Positions 9,142 through 18,602 are shown, counted from the first letter of the stretch. The stretch is DNA of 64,000 nt from Vibrio hyugaensis (GCF_002906655.1 NZ_CP025794.1:2852001-2916000), one strand, 5' to 3'. The notes: generated by a model from the letters alone, not told the origin. Numbers and translations are program-made.

Positions 9142-10128
9142 TTATTTGCCTCCCTTACGTAGGCGAGGGTCTAGAATCATGTACAGCATGTCAGCCATTA
9201 AGTTGAAGCACAGCATGAACATAGTCATGATAATTAGCTGACCTTGAAGTACTTGGTAGTCACGTGCGTGAATTGCGTTTAGAAGCACCGTGCCTAGGCC
9301 TGGGTAGTTGAAGATCATCTCGATGATAAGCTGACCACCGATTGCCATACCTAGAGACATTGAAAGTGCAGTAACACTTGGTAGTAGCGCGTTACGTGCA
9401 GCGTAGTTAAATACAACACGGTTTTGGCTTAGACCTTTACCCTTTGCCATCGTGATGTAGTCTTCAGCAAGAAGGTTGATCATGTTGTTACGCATGTTTA
9501 CTAGGAAGCCACCAATCTGAACAATCGTTGCACAGAACAATGGAAGAACCGCGTGATAACCAACGTCCTTTATGAATTCCCAGCTTGTCCAGTCAGGAAT
9601 GGTACCCGGTGTGTAAGCGTAACCAGATGGGAACCATTTAAGACCTATTGCAAAAATAAACAGCGCTAACATCGCGATAACCATCTGCGGGATTGCTTGG
9701 ATAATCAGCGTTCCAGGCGTTACAAATGCATCGTATTTGCTACCACGTTTCCATGCTGCAAAGATACCCAGTACAGATGCAATAGAGAATGAAAGTACAA
9801 CTGCCGTACCTGCTAGGAATAGTGACCAACCAAATGCACTACCTAGTAGAGAGTTAACTGAAAGCGGGTAGAACTGGATAGAAGTACCTAGCTCCCAGCT
9901 TAGAATGTTTTTAATGTACGACAGGTATTGAACATAAATTGGACCATCAACGAAACCTAACAGCTCTTTCATTGCTGCGATTCGCTCTGGTGTTACCTGT
10001 ACTGATGCGTTAGCAAACATCATGGTAACTGGGTCACCAGGCATTGCTCGCGGAATAATGAAGTTTAACGTCGCTGCAACCAAGAGCGCGACAAGATAGA
10101 ACGACAAACGTCTTAAAAAATAACCCAT
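9142..10128 (-). CDS. ABC transporter permease for chitin oligosaccharides (DppB/OppB type)
   Basis: Inner-membrane permease of 328 residues with an N-terminal span (MGYFLRRLSFYLVALLVAAT), the DppB-type motif PRAMPGDPV, and five further spans. The EAA loop is visible as DYITMAKGKGLSQNRVVF. It forms the transmembrane channel with the DppC-type permease and receives cargo from the periplasmic binding protein encoded 170 bp upstream. Two inverted repeats in that gap (10202-10281) may make transcript levels of this gene lower than those of the binding protein. Substrate is inferred from context. Confidence 0.9.
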   Translation of the reverse strand: MGYFLRRLSFYLVALLVAATLNFIIPRAMPGDPVTMMFANASVQVTPERIAAMKELLGFVDGPIYVQYLSYIKNILSWELGTSIQFYPLSVNSLLGSAFGWSLFLAGTAVVLSFSIASVLGIFAAWKRGSKYDAFVTPGTLIIQAIPQMVIAMLALFIFAIGLKWFPSGYAYTPGTIPDWTSWEFIKDVGYHAVLPLFCATIVQIGGFLVNMRNNMINLLAEDYITMAKGKGLSQNRVVFNYAARNALLPSVTALSMSLGMAIGGQLIIEMIFNYPGLGTVLLNAIHARDYQVLQGQLIIMTMFMLCFNLMADMLYMILDPRLRKGGK

Positions 10129-10201
10129 AACTCACACCTTACTCACCCAGATTTTTTCCCTGTTTCTGGTTTCAGGTCGCTCCTAGCGAAATTTAGAGCG
10201 A

Positions 10202-10281
10202 AAAATCCCCTGACGACGAGCGCCATATGTTGGTTTGGTCACAAGGGGATTTTTATAGGCGGCACACGGGATGTGTGCCGC
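10202..10281 (-). promoter_or_regulatory. Two nested-free inverted repeats between binding-protein gene and permease gene (attenuator or mRNA stabiliser)
   Basis: Reading the minus strand after the binding-protein stop, a perfect nine-pair hairpin (10259-10281; arms GCGGCACAC and GTGTGCCGC) is followed by an inverted repeat whose arms AAAATCCCCT and AGGGGATTTT span 10202-10254 with a loop of about 33 bases. The second ends in a run of T on the minus strand. Such structures after binding-protein genes usually protect the upstream mRNA or cause partial termination. Confidence 0.6.
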
Positions 10282-10298
10282 TAGAAATGAACTTCTAC

Positions 10299-11981
10299 TT
10301 ATTTAACTGGTTTTAGATCCAATACGTGAAGTAGACGCTCTGGGATACCAGCCCAAATGTTTGGACGGCCCTTAGGATTTTCTTCGTTCCACCAACCAGT
10401 GAAGCGAGTTGTGTTGTATTGGTACATGTAAGCACCAGACAATACAGGGATAGTCACTTGGTCTTGAGCGATGATTTGCTGGATACCGTGAGCGATTTCT
10501 AGCTGTTCTTGCTTATCAGCTGTTTTGTAGAAGCTGTTAAGTAGGCCATCTAGCTTATCGTTCTTGTAGAAGTGCATCGCGAAACGAGGCATACCGTCGC
10601 CAGACTGAAGCGCTGAGTTGTAAGCACTGTTCCAGTAAGTGTATGGGTCTGCACCGTGGAAGTAGTTGGTGTACGCAACATCGTAAGTACCTTCAAGCAT
10701 TGCTTGGTTGTACACAGAGAAGTCTGGTGTACGAGCACGTGCTTTGATGCCTACTTCTGCAAGTTGCTCAACAGCAAGCTGTACAGTGTTGTTGAAGTCA
10801 GTCCAACCGTTTGGCGATTGAATTAGAAGCTCGAAAGACTTACCTGATGGTGTGTCAACAAAACCATCTTTGTTTACGTCTTTAAAGCCTGCTTTAGCTA
10901 GAAGTTGCTTAGCGCCTTCAGCGTTGTATGAGTTGTAAGCTTTGAACTTGTCATGAGTCTTTTCGTCAGACCAAGCTTCGAATGCGTAGCCAAGGCCAGA
11001 TGCGAAGTCGTTCACAGTACCGCCGCCGTAGAAAGCGATATCAATGATAGTTTGACGGTCAAGAGCCATAGAGAATGCACGACGGAAGTCAACGTTAGTT
11101 AGTGCTTCGTTTTTCGCTGCATCTGGGTTCTTGAAGTTTACAACGAATGCCTGTGTACCTGCTGGCGGGTACCAGTAGTGGTGTTTAGGGCTCGCTGCTG
11201 CGTAAGTACGGTCGATATCTGGAACGAATGAAGAAGTCCAGTCCATCTCACCGTTTACAACTTTACCTAGGAATTGGTCGTTGTTTGCGATTTGTGGAAC
11301 ACGTAGACAGTCAACGTCTAGGTTCGTTGCATCCCAGTAGTTAGGGTTTTCACACTGGATGTACAGTTGAGGAGTGAAAGTATCGATCACTGTGAATGGG
11401 CCAGAACCTACTGGATTTTCGTTAGTGAATGTTGATGGATCTTTCACTTTGCTCCATACGTGCTTAGGTACTACTGGTACTTTAGCAATTTCGTAAGGAA
11501 CGTTTGAGTTTGCTTCGCTTAGGCGGAACTTAACTTGGTAATCGTTAATTTTATCTACGCCAGTTACCCAAGAGTTGATACCAGATTGGTCTAGCTCTGG
11601 CTTCTCTTTAACTAGGTTGAAAGAGTAAACAACGTCATCAGCGGTAAACGCTTCGCCGTCAGACCATTTTACGCCTTTACGGATATCGAAAGTTACGCTC
11701 ATTAGGTCGTCAGACATTTGGAAGTTTTCTGCTAGACGGAATACCGGTGTGTTACCGTGCATTTCGTTGAAAACAACTAGTGGCTCGTAGATAAAGTCAG
11801 TAGTTGTGTGCAGGTTTGTTGCACCCAAGAAAGGGTTAAAGTTACGAACAAAAGTTGTAAACTCTTTAGGGTGGATAGTCAGTTCACTGCGCTCAGCGGC
11901 TGTAGCTACTGATGCAAAACCTGTAGTAGCCGTTGCAATAATTGCTGTTGCTAGTGCTGTTTTTTTAATATTGGCAAGCAT
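10299..11981 (-). CDS. cbp: Periplasmic chitin oligosaccharide-binding protein (solute-binding family 5)
   Basis: Binds (GlcNAc)n in the periplasm and delivers them to the ABC permeases; in V. cholerae the same protein also holds the sensor ChiS inactive until chitin oligomers arrive. The 560-residue precursor begins with a signal peptide (about 1-28, positively charged MLANIKK, hydrophobic core, cleavage near VATAA-E). The mature part is a type SBP_bac_5 protein: LTIHPKEFTTFVRNFNPFLG, then VTFDIRKGVKWSDGEAFTADD. The start has AAGGAA about eight bases upstream. It is the first gene of the operon, with a regulatory region of about 800 bp before it, and chiS lies directly beyond that region on the same strand. 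Function is assigned by homology and neighbourhood. Confidence 0.92.
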   Translation of the reverse strand: MLANIKKTALATAIIATATTGFASVATAAERSELTIHPKEFTTFVRNFNPFLGATNLHTTTDFIYEPLVVFNEMHGNTPVFRLAENFQMSDDLMSVTFDIRKGVKWSDGEAFTADDVVYSFNLVKEKPELDQSGINSWVTGVDKINDYQVKFRLSEANSNVPYEIAKVPVVPKHVWSKVKDPSTFTNENPVGSGPFTVIDTFTPQLYIQCENPNYWDATNLDVDCLRVPQIANNDQFLGKVVNGEMDWTSSFVPDIDRTYAAASPKHHYWYPPAGTQAFVVNFKNPDAAKNEALTNVDFRRAFSMALDRQTIIDIAFYGGGTVNDFASGLGYAFEAWSDEKTHDKFKAYNSYNAEGAKQLLAKAGFKDVNKDGFVDTPSGKSFELLIQSPNGWTDFNNTVQLAVEQLAEVGIKARARTPDFSVYNQAMLEGTYDVAYTNYFHGADPYTYWNSAYNSALQSGDGMPRFAMHFYKNDKLDGLLNSFYKTADKQEQLEIAHGIQQIIAQDQVTIPVLSGAYMYQYNTTRFTGWWNEENPKGRPNIWAGIPERLLHVLDLKPVK

Positions 11982-12027
11982 AGCTGTTCCTTACTATTTG
12001 CTTTCATTTCACTAATGGAATTGAATG

Positions 12028-12560
12028 TTATCAATTGATAAACACTCTCCAAGGCCCACCTCTTCACTACACTTCAAATTGTGTCGCTTTAAGAGTGGCC
12101 TGTAGGCCTTAGGCAGGACTAAGAAAACACCTTATCCACAAAATAATCAAACTCGATTCCCGTTAAAAACGTTAAAAACCCAGCCAACTACGTTACAAAC
12201 GTCATTTTGTTCGTTTTTAAGTCTTTGTAGGCTAAAAAATAAACGTTGATATGTGTCGCAGTTTATATCCCCCTTAAATACTATGTGTTAGTGGTTGCTT
12301 ACGTTTTTGGCCTTCTATTGTATGTTGTTTTTGTGTTCCCTTTGCTTTGGCGATCTGGCTCACACACGAAAATTTTGTTAATTAACTAGGTGAAATTTAA
12401 TCTGCCGTTCTGTTGTGATTGACTTCGCAATCTCCGTTAATTGTTGGTCAATTTTCCCTTTAAAAGTAAAAAACAGCCCATTTCGGCGATGAAATTTGGC
12501 GGCTGATTATGCTTTTTTTATAGGGGAAAGGAAGTGTTTTTTCTGCGTATTTGTTCGAAA
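12028..12560 (-). promoter_or_regulatory. Upstream regulatory region of the chitin operon
   Basis: No protein gene is convincing between 11982 and 12799. What I see: a 14-bp palindrome (TTATCAATTGATAA, 12028-12041) near the start of the transporter operon; a cluster of related 9-10-mers, CGTTAAAAAC (12161), GTTAAAAAC (12171), CGTTACAAAC (12191) and an inverted TCGTTTTTAAG (12211); then AT-rich DNA. In V. cholerae this interval is where ChiS and other factors bind the chb promoter, so the repeats are candidate binding sites. I could not place a convincing -10/-35 pair. Confidence 0.55.
12474..12520 (+). terminator. Orphan plus-strand hairpin with T-run
   Basis: CAGCC (12474-12478) pairs with GGCTG (12501-12505) and ATTTC pairs with GAAAT inside; TTTTTTT follows at 12513-12519. 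No annotated plus-strand gene precedes it, so it may end an unannotated small RNA or be fortuitous. The seven bases between stem and T-run make it suboptimal. Confidence 0.3.
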
Positions 12561-12753
12561 TGACACGATGCTATTTGCCGTCACTCAACCCAGAAAAAAC
12601 TTGGTCTAATCGCCTTTTAAAAATGATTCTGATATGTTGCTTCCAAGTCTTATAGGAAGGACTGAGGTGGGAAAGAGGTTCATTATTGAGTGGTGAATGA
12701 GGTGAATACATTTGAGCATTGCTGTGGAAGCTAGGATGGCTGCTTTTACTATC

Positions 12754-12781
12754 AAAAAAAGCCCTGCGCGAGGCAGGGCTT
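12754..12781 (-). terminator. Terminator of chiS
   Basis: On the minus strand AGCCCTGC and GCAGGGCT flank a CTCGC loop and are followed by seven T. It lies 19 bp after the chiS stop. Confidence 0.9.
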
Positions 12782-12799
12782 GAATTAAAATAGGCATGC

Positions 12800-15700
12800 T
12801 TAGCTAGTGAGGAGCCTTTGCAGTTTGTCCCGCTGTGCTTCGATGTAAGCACGTTCTGGGCTTTGTTCTTTACAGTGCTCAAGAATAAACTCTATCGAGT
12901 TTAAAACGGTTCTCCAGCGTGGTGTTTTTGGCAAAGTTTCGATGCGCATGTATTTATCAAGTGTTCGAGTCTGTAATGTACTGCGGTCTAGGTAAACACG
13001 CCAAAAGCCGCTTTGCTCAGCGAAAGCAAACTTGGTTTCTCCTGTAACGGACTCCCAGTATTCTAAAGCATGTGTCATCGCATCAACCAGTACTTCACGC
13101 ATCAACTCTTGTTTATCTTTCTTATTGCCTAATGCTTTGTCGGCAAGACGAGTAAACTCTCCGCCCAGCTCTTTCAGTTTTTGTAGTTGATCTTTGTCTC
13201 CATCGAACGCATAGCATGAAAGAACTTCTACTGCCGTTTCCAGATTATGAATACGTGCTGCGTTTGCTCCACCACCAACGTTAAAGATGTACATAACGTC
13301 TAAACCAGAGCCTTCTGGCAGTTTGAGAATGTCTGCTTCAATGTTTTGACGAATATCTTCGATGTAGATATCAATCTTGCCACAGTAGTGTGGTTGCTTG
13401 ACGGTTAAGAATTTTGGCGCAATGAGTTCATCAGCTGATGAGCGTTTTAACTGTTCTAGGCTGCGTTTGAAGAGTTTACAAGCCGCCTCGTTGGCAAAGC
13501 GAATTCGTTGGTCTTCTCTCAAGCAGATGATGGCTTCTGGAGCAGACTCAAGTTGCTCTAACAAACGTCCTTGTGTTTCAAGTAAACTAGCTTCTACTTC
13601 TGCGCGTTGACGTAGCTCAGATTCAAGCAACTTGTTTTCCATGTGACGCATTTCGGCTTTGCTTGCTGTCAAATGCGCTTGGATTCGAGCGGCGAGTTCT
13701 TGTTTATTAAATGGTTTGGACAAGTAATCATTTGCACCAGCCTCGAAGCCTCTTACACGATCTTCTGTCTGGCTTAATGCCGTTAACATGATGATCGGCA
13801 GTTCTGCGTGGTCGTAAGTGTTACGTAGCTCGCTGCATACCTGGTAGCCACTCATGCCTGGCATCATGATATCCAATAGCAACAGCTCTGGTTTCTCTTG
13901 TTCAATTAACGCTAGCGTATCAGGACCATCTGAAATCGTACGCACTCGATAGCCTTCCAATCGTAAGAAGCTCTCTAAAACGCGTAAGTTTACCGGTTCA
14001 TCATCTGCGACGTAGAGTAGTGGGCCATCCGGGTTTTCTGGCAGAGATAAATCGTCGGTGTTTTCTAAATTTGCTTCAGGGATTTGGAAGTGACCACGAG
14101 CCGCCAGAGTTTGTGTTGCTTTAATTTCCTCTTCTGTTGCAAGAGGTAAAGTGAAGCTAAAGGTTGTTCCTACCATTGGTTGACTACTTACATACAGTGA
14201 GCCGCCCATCAACTCGATAAGCTGACGGCTAATGGATAGGCCGAGTCCTGCACCTTGACGGTAACGACTTGCATCTTGGCCCGCCTGAATGAGCGGTTCA
14301 AAGATGTGCTCCAAATGTTCCGCTGGGATACCTTGGCCAGTATCAACGACTTGGACGCGCACCTGATCGTCCACCACATTGGCCGAGATGACAATTTTAC
14401 CTTCTGAGGTGTACTTAATTGCGTTACCAATCAAGTTGTAAAGCACTTGCTCTATACGTTGTGGATCGGCAGAGACCGCTTTTAAATCCGCCGGGACTTG
14501 GTTAATGATGCGGATTGTTTTGTTACCTAATAGGTGGCCAGAGAGTTCCAGTACCAAACGTGTTGCACTTGCTAAGCTTACCGCTGATTTTTGGATATCC
14601 ATGCTGCCATAGCGCATCTTATGATAATCCAATAAATCATCAACGAGATTTGCCAAGCGCTGACCACTCTTAATAATAATGTCTAGCTGGTATTTTTGAC
14701 TCGCTGGAATCGCACCGTTTGCGCCAGATACTAACGTCTCTGCAATCCCCACCATGCCGTGTAGCGGTGTCCGCAATTCGTGAGACGTAGTCGCTAGGAA
14801 TTCATCTTTGAGTTTGTCTGCTAATTGCAACTCCTCGTTTTGCTTTTGAATCAACTTAATGTTGCTCTCAAGCTCTTCGTTTTGTTGTTTAATCGTTTGA
14901 ATCTTTTCACGAATTGAGCGCTGCATACGCTCAAAGCTGATCGCAAGACGCCCGATCTCATCTTTTCGCTGAGTATTAAAGGTCGTTTCATCTAAGTCAC
15001 CAGCAGACACTTTCTCTGCTGCCCAAGTAAGCTTGAGTAGCGGCGAAGTGATGAAATTAGATAAGTAATGTGAAGCGATAACGACTAATACGATCGCAAT
15101 CAACATCGCAATCACAAACAGTTTCTCAAGCTGATGGACACGAGCAAACGCTTCTTTTTCAGGAAGTTGCACGACTAGCGCCCAAGTTAGGCCACGAGTT
15201 TCAATGGGTGCAAACGCCGCGATCATCTCTTCACCTAAGCGGTTGCTGTAAGTGCCTACTTCGGTTTCGCCCGCCAGTGCTTTATCGATAATTTCCAAGC
15301 TGTTTTGGATGTTTTCCTGCTTGGTGTTAATCGTGCGAGGTTTATGATCACTACCAACTAACAAGGTTTCAATAGAGGAATCACGATTAATTTCCGCAAT
15401 AAGTTTGGTAATACCATTGTTCGGCAGGCGGAACATTGCATAGCTATGCAGGTAACCCTGCTGAACAATGGGCGCACCTAGCCAAGCAACTTGCTTACCA
15501 CTTTCTACCTCAAAGTCAGAGACCACGATAGGCGTGTAATCTTCATTGACCTTACGACGCGCATTAACGTCCTCCGATAGACGTTTGAATGTTCGGCCCA
15601 AGGCGCTGTCGTTATAGCTGCCTGTCAGTAAGTTTGTGCCGTAATTGTCATCTTTATTGATCGAGTAAGTCACGTTACCGTCAATGTCGACCAACAAGAT

Positions 15701-16186
15701 GTCGTTGAAGTCAGAGCGCTTTAACAGTTCTAGGTACGCCCAGTGGTAGCGTTTATGTAATAGACGATAACGCTCACTACCAACATAGTTAGAAGACTCT
15801 GGCAAAATTGAGGTTTTTATCTGGTCGCCACTGCCTTGGATATAACGTTGCTGTGCGTTTTCTCTCGCTTCGTCAATATCATGCCCTAGGCGACTGAATG
15901 CATTGACTAAACCATAGAATCGACCACCACTGGCATACGCCAATTCTGAGCGAACAAAGCCCATGACTTCAGTTTCTTGAGCCGCAAAGTAGTCGATGAT
16001 CTGTTGTTGCTTCGTGTCACGCACAGAAAGTAGGTGTGAGGTACTTTGTTCTTGAAGATCTTTACTGTGTGACTGCAGGAAGAAAATCGCAGTGATCGTC
16101 AAAGGCGTGATACTAAGAACCAAAAACGCGGTCATTAGCGTGCTTTGCAGGCGCTTAAATTTCTGCTTTTTGTAGAATTTAAACAT
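12800..16186 (-). CDS. chiS: ChiS, chitin-responsive membrane hybrid sensor kinase / DNA-binding regulator
   Basis: Master regulator of chitin use. The 1128-residue protein has a first membrane span (about 17-37), a periplasmic sensory region (about 38-354) and a second span (about 356-375), then a HAMP linker, coiled coil, histidine kinase core (H469 in TTSHELRTPLHG; N box NLIGNAIKYT; DTGQGI and GAGLGLS glycine boxes), a receiver with D772 (LLLLDIMMPGMSG), and a C-terminal region of about 200 residues without obvious family motifs. H469 and D772 match the numbering of V. cholerae ChiS. Published work on that protein shows the C-terminal region contains a variant helix-turn-helix that binds the chb promoter directly, so the receiver controls DNA binding by a membrane-bound protein. 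It is transcribed toward the chitin operon but has its own terminator. Confidence 0.95.
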   Translation of the reverse strand: MFKFYKKQKFKRLQSTLMTAFLVLSITPLTITAIFFLQSHSKDLQEQSTSHLLSVRDTKQQQIIDYFAAQETEVMGFVRSELAYASGGRFYGLVNAFSRLGHDIDEARENAQQRYIQGSGDQIKTSILPESSNYVGSERYRLLHKRYHWAYLELLKRSDFNDILLVDIDGNVTYSINKDDNYGTNLLTGSYNDSALGRTFKRLSEDVNARRKVNEDYTPIVVSDFEVESGKQVAWLGAPIVQQGYLHSYAMFRLPNNGITKLIAEINRDSSIETLLVGSDHKPRTINTKQENIQNSLEIIDKALAGETEVGTYSNRLGEEMIAAFAPIETRGLTWALVVQLPEKEAFARVHQLEKLFVIAMLIAIVLVVIASHYLSNFITSPLLKLTWAAEKVSAGDLDETTFNTQRKDEIGRLAISFERMQRSIREKIQTIKQQNEELESNIKLIQKQNEELQLADKLKDEFLATTSHELRTPLHGMVGIAETLVSGANGAIPASQKYQLDIIIKSGQRLANLVDDLLDYHKMRYGSMDIQKSAVSLASATRLVLELSGHLLGNKTIRIINQVPADLKAVSADPQRIEQVLYNLIGNAIKYTSEGKIVISANVVDDQVRVQVVDTGQGIPAEHLEHIFEPLIQAGQDASRYRQGAGLGLSISRQLIELMGGSLYVSSQPMVGTTFSFTLPLATEEEIKATQTLAARGHFQIPEANLENTDDLSLPENPDGPLLYVADDEPVNLRVLESFLRLEGYRVRTISDGPDTLALIEQEKPELLLLDIMMPGMSGYQVCSELRNTYDHAELPIIMLTALSQTEDRVRGFEAGANDYLSKPFNKQELAARIQAHLTASKAEMRHMENKLLESELRQRAEVEASLLETQGRLLEQLESAPEAIICLREDQRIRFANEAACKLFKRSLEQLKRSSADELIAPKFLTVKQPHYCGKIDIYIEDIRQNIEADILKLPEGSGLDVMYIFNVGGGANAARIHNLETAVEVLSCYAFDGDKDQLQKLKELGGEFTRLADKALGNKKDKQELMREVLVDAMTHALEYWESVTGETKFAFAEQSGFWRVYLDRSTLQTRTLDKYMRIETLPKTPRWRTVLNSIEFILEHCKEQSPERAYIEAQRDKLQRLLTS

Positions 16187-16414
16187 GAATAAGATTACAA
16201 CTCATAAAAGGGCAGCGACCAAATTACTAGGGCTTGCCAAGGTTCTCGTTAAAAACGGATAAGAAGTTAGATTCGATAGAATTAACAAAATTAACGAGTT
16301 TTTTTTCTTTGACAAGAAAGTTGATTGCAAAGCGTGGGGAGTGACGCAGTTTTTCGAAGAGTTGAATGAAATTTAAGTAAGAAGTGCGCAGGATTTCACC
16401 TGCGCAAAGAGAAA

Positions 16415-17440
16415 CTAAGACTTTTTCGCGTAGTAAATCGAGAACTTATTGGTCTTATTTAGCGTCTCGCAATTATTGAATGTTTGCTCAATAATTGGAG
16501 GGTATTTCAAGAAGCTGTTTGCAACGATGATCATTTCACCATCTCGCGTCATGTAGCGTGGTGCTTGTCCTAGTAAGGTTTCGGCAGCGTTGTAGTTGGT
16601 GTCTAAACCACTATGGAATGGTGGGTTACTAATGATGAAGCGGTAGTCTTTAGCCGTGTCTGAGTAGATATCTGAGGCAAAAACACGACCTGATAACCCA
16701 TTCGCTTCGAGTGTTGCTTGGCTTGAAGTGATGGCATAAGCGTTGATGTCACACATTTCAATCGCAATTTCTGGATTGGCTTTCGCCATAAATGCGCCTA
16801 AAACACCAGCACCACAACCGAAATCGAGCACTTTACCTGACAGGTTTGGCAACGTTTCTAAAAGTAATTGGCTACCCAAGTCAAACTCACCATGGCTGAA
16901 TACACCTGGAAGGCTTTTTACTTCAACGGATTGTTCACCAAGGGTAATGGTATAAGATTTAAACCATTCTGCTTGATCAAACGGCTTTGGTTCGCTCAAG
17001 CATGTTCCCCAGTAAAATGAACAACGACGAGCCGTGTCGTACTTCTTCACAGGACCATAGTCTTTAAACATTTTCTCAATGCTTTTCACGCCAGAGCGAT
17101 TTTCGCCGACGACCACGATCTCAGTGTTGATGCCTAGCTTCGCCATTAACATAGCGAGTAAGTACTCCGCCTCTGGTTTTGCCTTTGGCCAGTACAGTAA
17201 CACCATGTCTGCCTGCGTATCGGCATCAAACTCTGAACCAAAATGGCTTTTGATTTTTTCAGAAGTGCTGATTTGACGGTAATAGCTGTAGTTTGAAGTG
17301 AATACTTCAACAGACTCACAGTGATCCACCAGTTCCAGTGGAAACAAGTCTTCTACTTCACCAGCAACTAAAACGTGTTTTCCGTTAAAATACTCGAGTT
17401 GACGCTGAGCTATTTGGCTTGGAGCGATATAAGCAGACAT
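16415..17440 (-). CDS. rsmC: 16S rRNA (guanine1207-N2)-methyltransferase RsmC
   Basis: Methylates N2 of G1207 in 16S rRNA within the small subunit, using S-adenosylmethionine. The 341-residue length and two-domain layout (a degenerate N-terminal methyltransferase domain, about 1-160, and an active C-terminal one) are those of RsmC. The SAM loop is DFGCGAG at 206-212 and the catalytic NPPF is at 272-275 ([10 protein letters not shown]). It stands alone between chiS and the PerM-type gene, with an eight-pair hairpin (TGCGCAGG/CCTGCGCA, 16385-16406) just after its stop that lacks a good T-run. Confidence 0.95.
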   Translation of the reverse strand: MSAYIAPSQIAQRQLEYFNGKHVLVAGEVEDLFPLELVDHCESVEVFTSNYSYYRQISTSEKIKSHFGSEFDADTQADMVLLYWPKAKPEAEYLLAMLMAKLGINTEIVVVGENRSGVKSIEKMFKDYGPVKKYDTARRCSFYWGTCLSEPKPFDQAEWFKSYTITLGEQSVEVKSLPGVFSHGEFDLGSQLLLETLPNLSGKVLDFGCGAGVLGAFMAKANPEIAIEMCDINAYAITSSQATLEANGLSGRVFASDIYSDTAKDYRFIISNPPFHSGLDTNYNAAETLLGQAPRYMTRDGEMIIVANSFLKYPPIIEQTFNNCETLNKTNKFSIYYAKKS

Positions 17441-17465
17441 AAATTTGGTTCATCAGAAATAATTA

Positions 17466-17492
17466 GGGCCAGATTTTCGCATAATCTGGCCC
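17466..17492 (-). terminator. Terminator-like hairpin after the PerM-type gene
   Basis: Perfect ten-pair stem (GGGCCAGATT / AATCTGGCCC) with a seven-base loop. On the minus strand it follows the stop at 17517 and is trailed by TAATTATTTC, a weak T-rich tail. Confidence 0.6.
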
Positions 17493-17516
17493 AAGCTTGA
17501 AGTGAATAAGCGGTTG

Positions 17517-18602
17517 TTAGCTATTGTCTTGTTGGTTGAGGAAGTCTTTAAACTCTTCTTCGTAGATATTGAATAGAACCATGGTCACGGCAAAGATCAG
17601 TGGGCCGTAAATAAGACCAATTAAACCAAATAGATGCAGACCACCTAGCAGCGAGAAGAAGATCATTAGCGTGTTCATGCCTGCGCTGCCTTGCATCAGC
17701 AATGGACGCAATAGGTTATCGATCGAACCAACTACAACGACACTCCACGCCGTCAAGAAGATTGCCCAAGTGGTGTCACCAGTCAGGAACAAGTAGGCTG
17801 CGGCTGGAATCCAGATCAGTGCGGTACCGACCACTGGAATGAAAGAGGCGAAGCCCATCATGGTGCCCCAGAATAAGCCCGGAAAACCAGCAAGCCACAT
17901 ACCGATACCGCCAGCGAAACCTTGCGCTATTGCGGTTAAGAATGAGCCCATAACTGCAGATTTCGATACTTGCTCAATTTCGGTCAGAATTTTGTCTTCT
18001 TGGCTACGAGAGAGCGGCAGAATATGGCGCATCGCCGAGATGATCTTATCGTGGTCACGCAGCAGGAAGAACAACACGAACAACATTAGGAAGAAATCCA
18101 TCAAGAAGTTTGTGGCGTCACCTAAGATCTTGGCACTAATAGCAACCAAATTTGAACCAAATGATGTGGCGAATTGACCAATCTTCTCTGCGATAGCTTG
18201 AGGTTCTATTTTATCGAAAGGTAAGTACTCATTAACCAGCGCTAAACCTTTGACTACCCACGGGTGTTGGAAGATATCTTGGATACCACCATTGGTCACC
18301 CATTTATAGGTATTTTGAGAAAAGACGGACCCTTGCTGAACGATGGCAGCAAAGACAAACAACAATGGAATCACAATAATAAAGGTTAGAACCACACAGG
18401 AGAGTAGTGAGACCAAGTTTTTGTGGTTAGGCATTTTGCTCTCAAACCACTCATGTATTGGGAACATCAGTAGTGAAATGATAAAGGCCATTACGATCGA
18501 GTTTACATAGGGCTCAACCAATAAATAGCAGGCAAAAGCAGCGGCGAGCAGCGCAACAACTAGCACTCGATGACTCGACGTGATTTTTACATTATTCGGC
18601 AT
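17517..18602 (-). CDS. AI-2E/PerM family inner-membrane protein
   Basis: A 361-residue polytopic membrane protein with six to eight predicted spans (for example about 13-50, 64-85, 160-185, 215-245, 255-275 and 305-345) and the family segments MGFASFIPVVGTALIWIPAA and LRPLLMQGSAGMNTLMIFFS. Members include E. coli PerM and TqsA and transporters proposed to export autoinducer-2 or act as Na+/H+ antiporters; the substrate here cannot be told from sequence. Its ATG follows GGATTAATCC with no strong ribosome site. It is a single-gene unit, divergent from the small gene at 18780. Confidence 0.85.
   Translation of the reverse strand: MPNNVKITSSHRVLVVALLAAAFACYLLVEPYVNSIVMAFIISLLMFPIHEWFESKMPNHKNLVSLLSCVVLTFIIVIPLLFVFAAIVQQGSVFSQNTYKWVTNGGIQDIFQHPWVVKGLALVNEYLPFDKIEPQAIAEKIGQFATSFGSNLVAISAKILGDATNFLMDFFLMLFVLFFLLRDHDKIISAMRHILPLSRSQEDKILTEIEQVSKSAVMGSFLTAIAQGFAGGIGMWLAGFPGLFWGTMMGFASFIPVVGTALIWIPAAAYLFLTGDTTWAIFLTAWSVVVVGSIDNLLRPLLMQGSAGMNTLMIFFSLLGGLHLFGLIGLIYGPLIFAVTMVLFNIYEEEFKDFLNQQDNS

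Noticed and set aside
12571..12882. 103-codon minus-strand frame downstream of chiS
   Set aside because: Overlaps the chiS 3' end in another frame and crosses its terminator; Ser/Lys/His-rich translation typical of chance.
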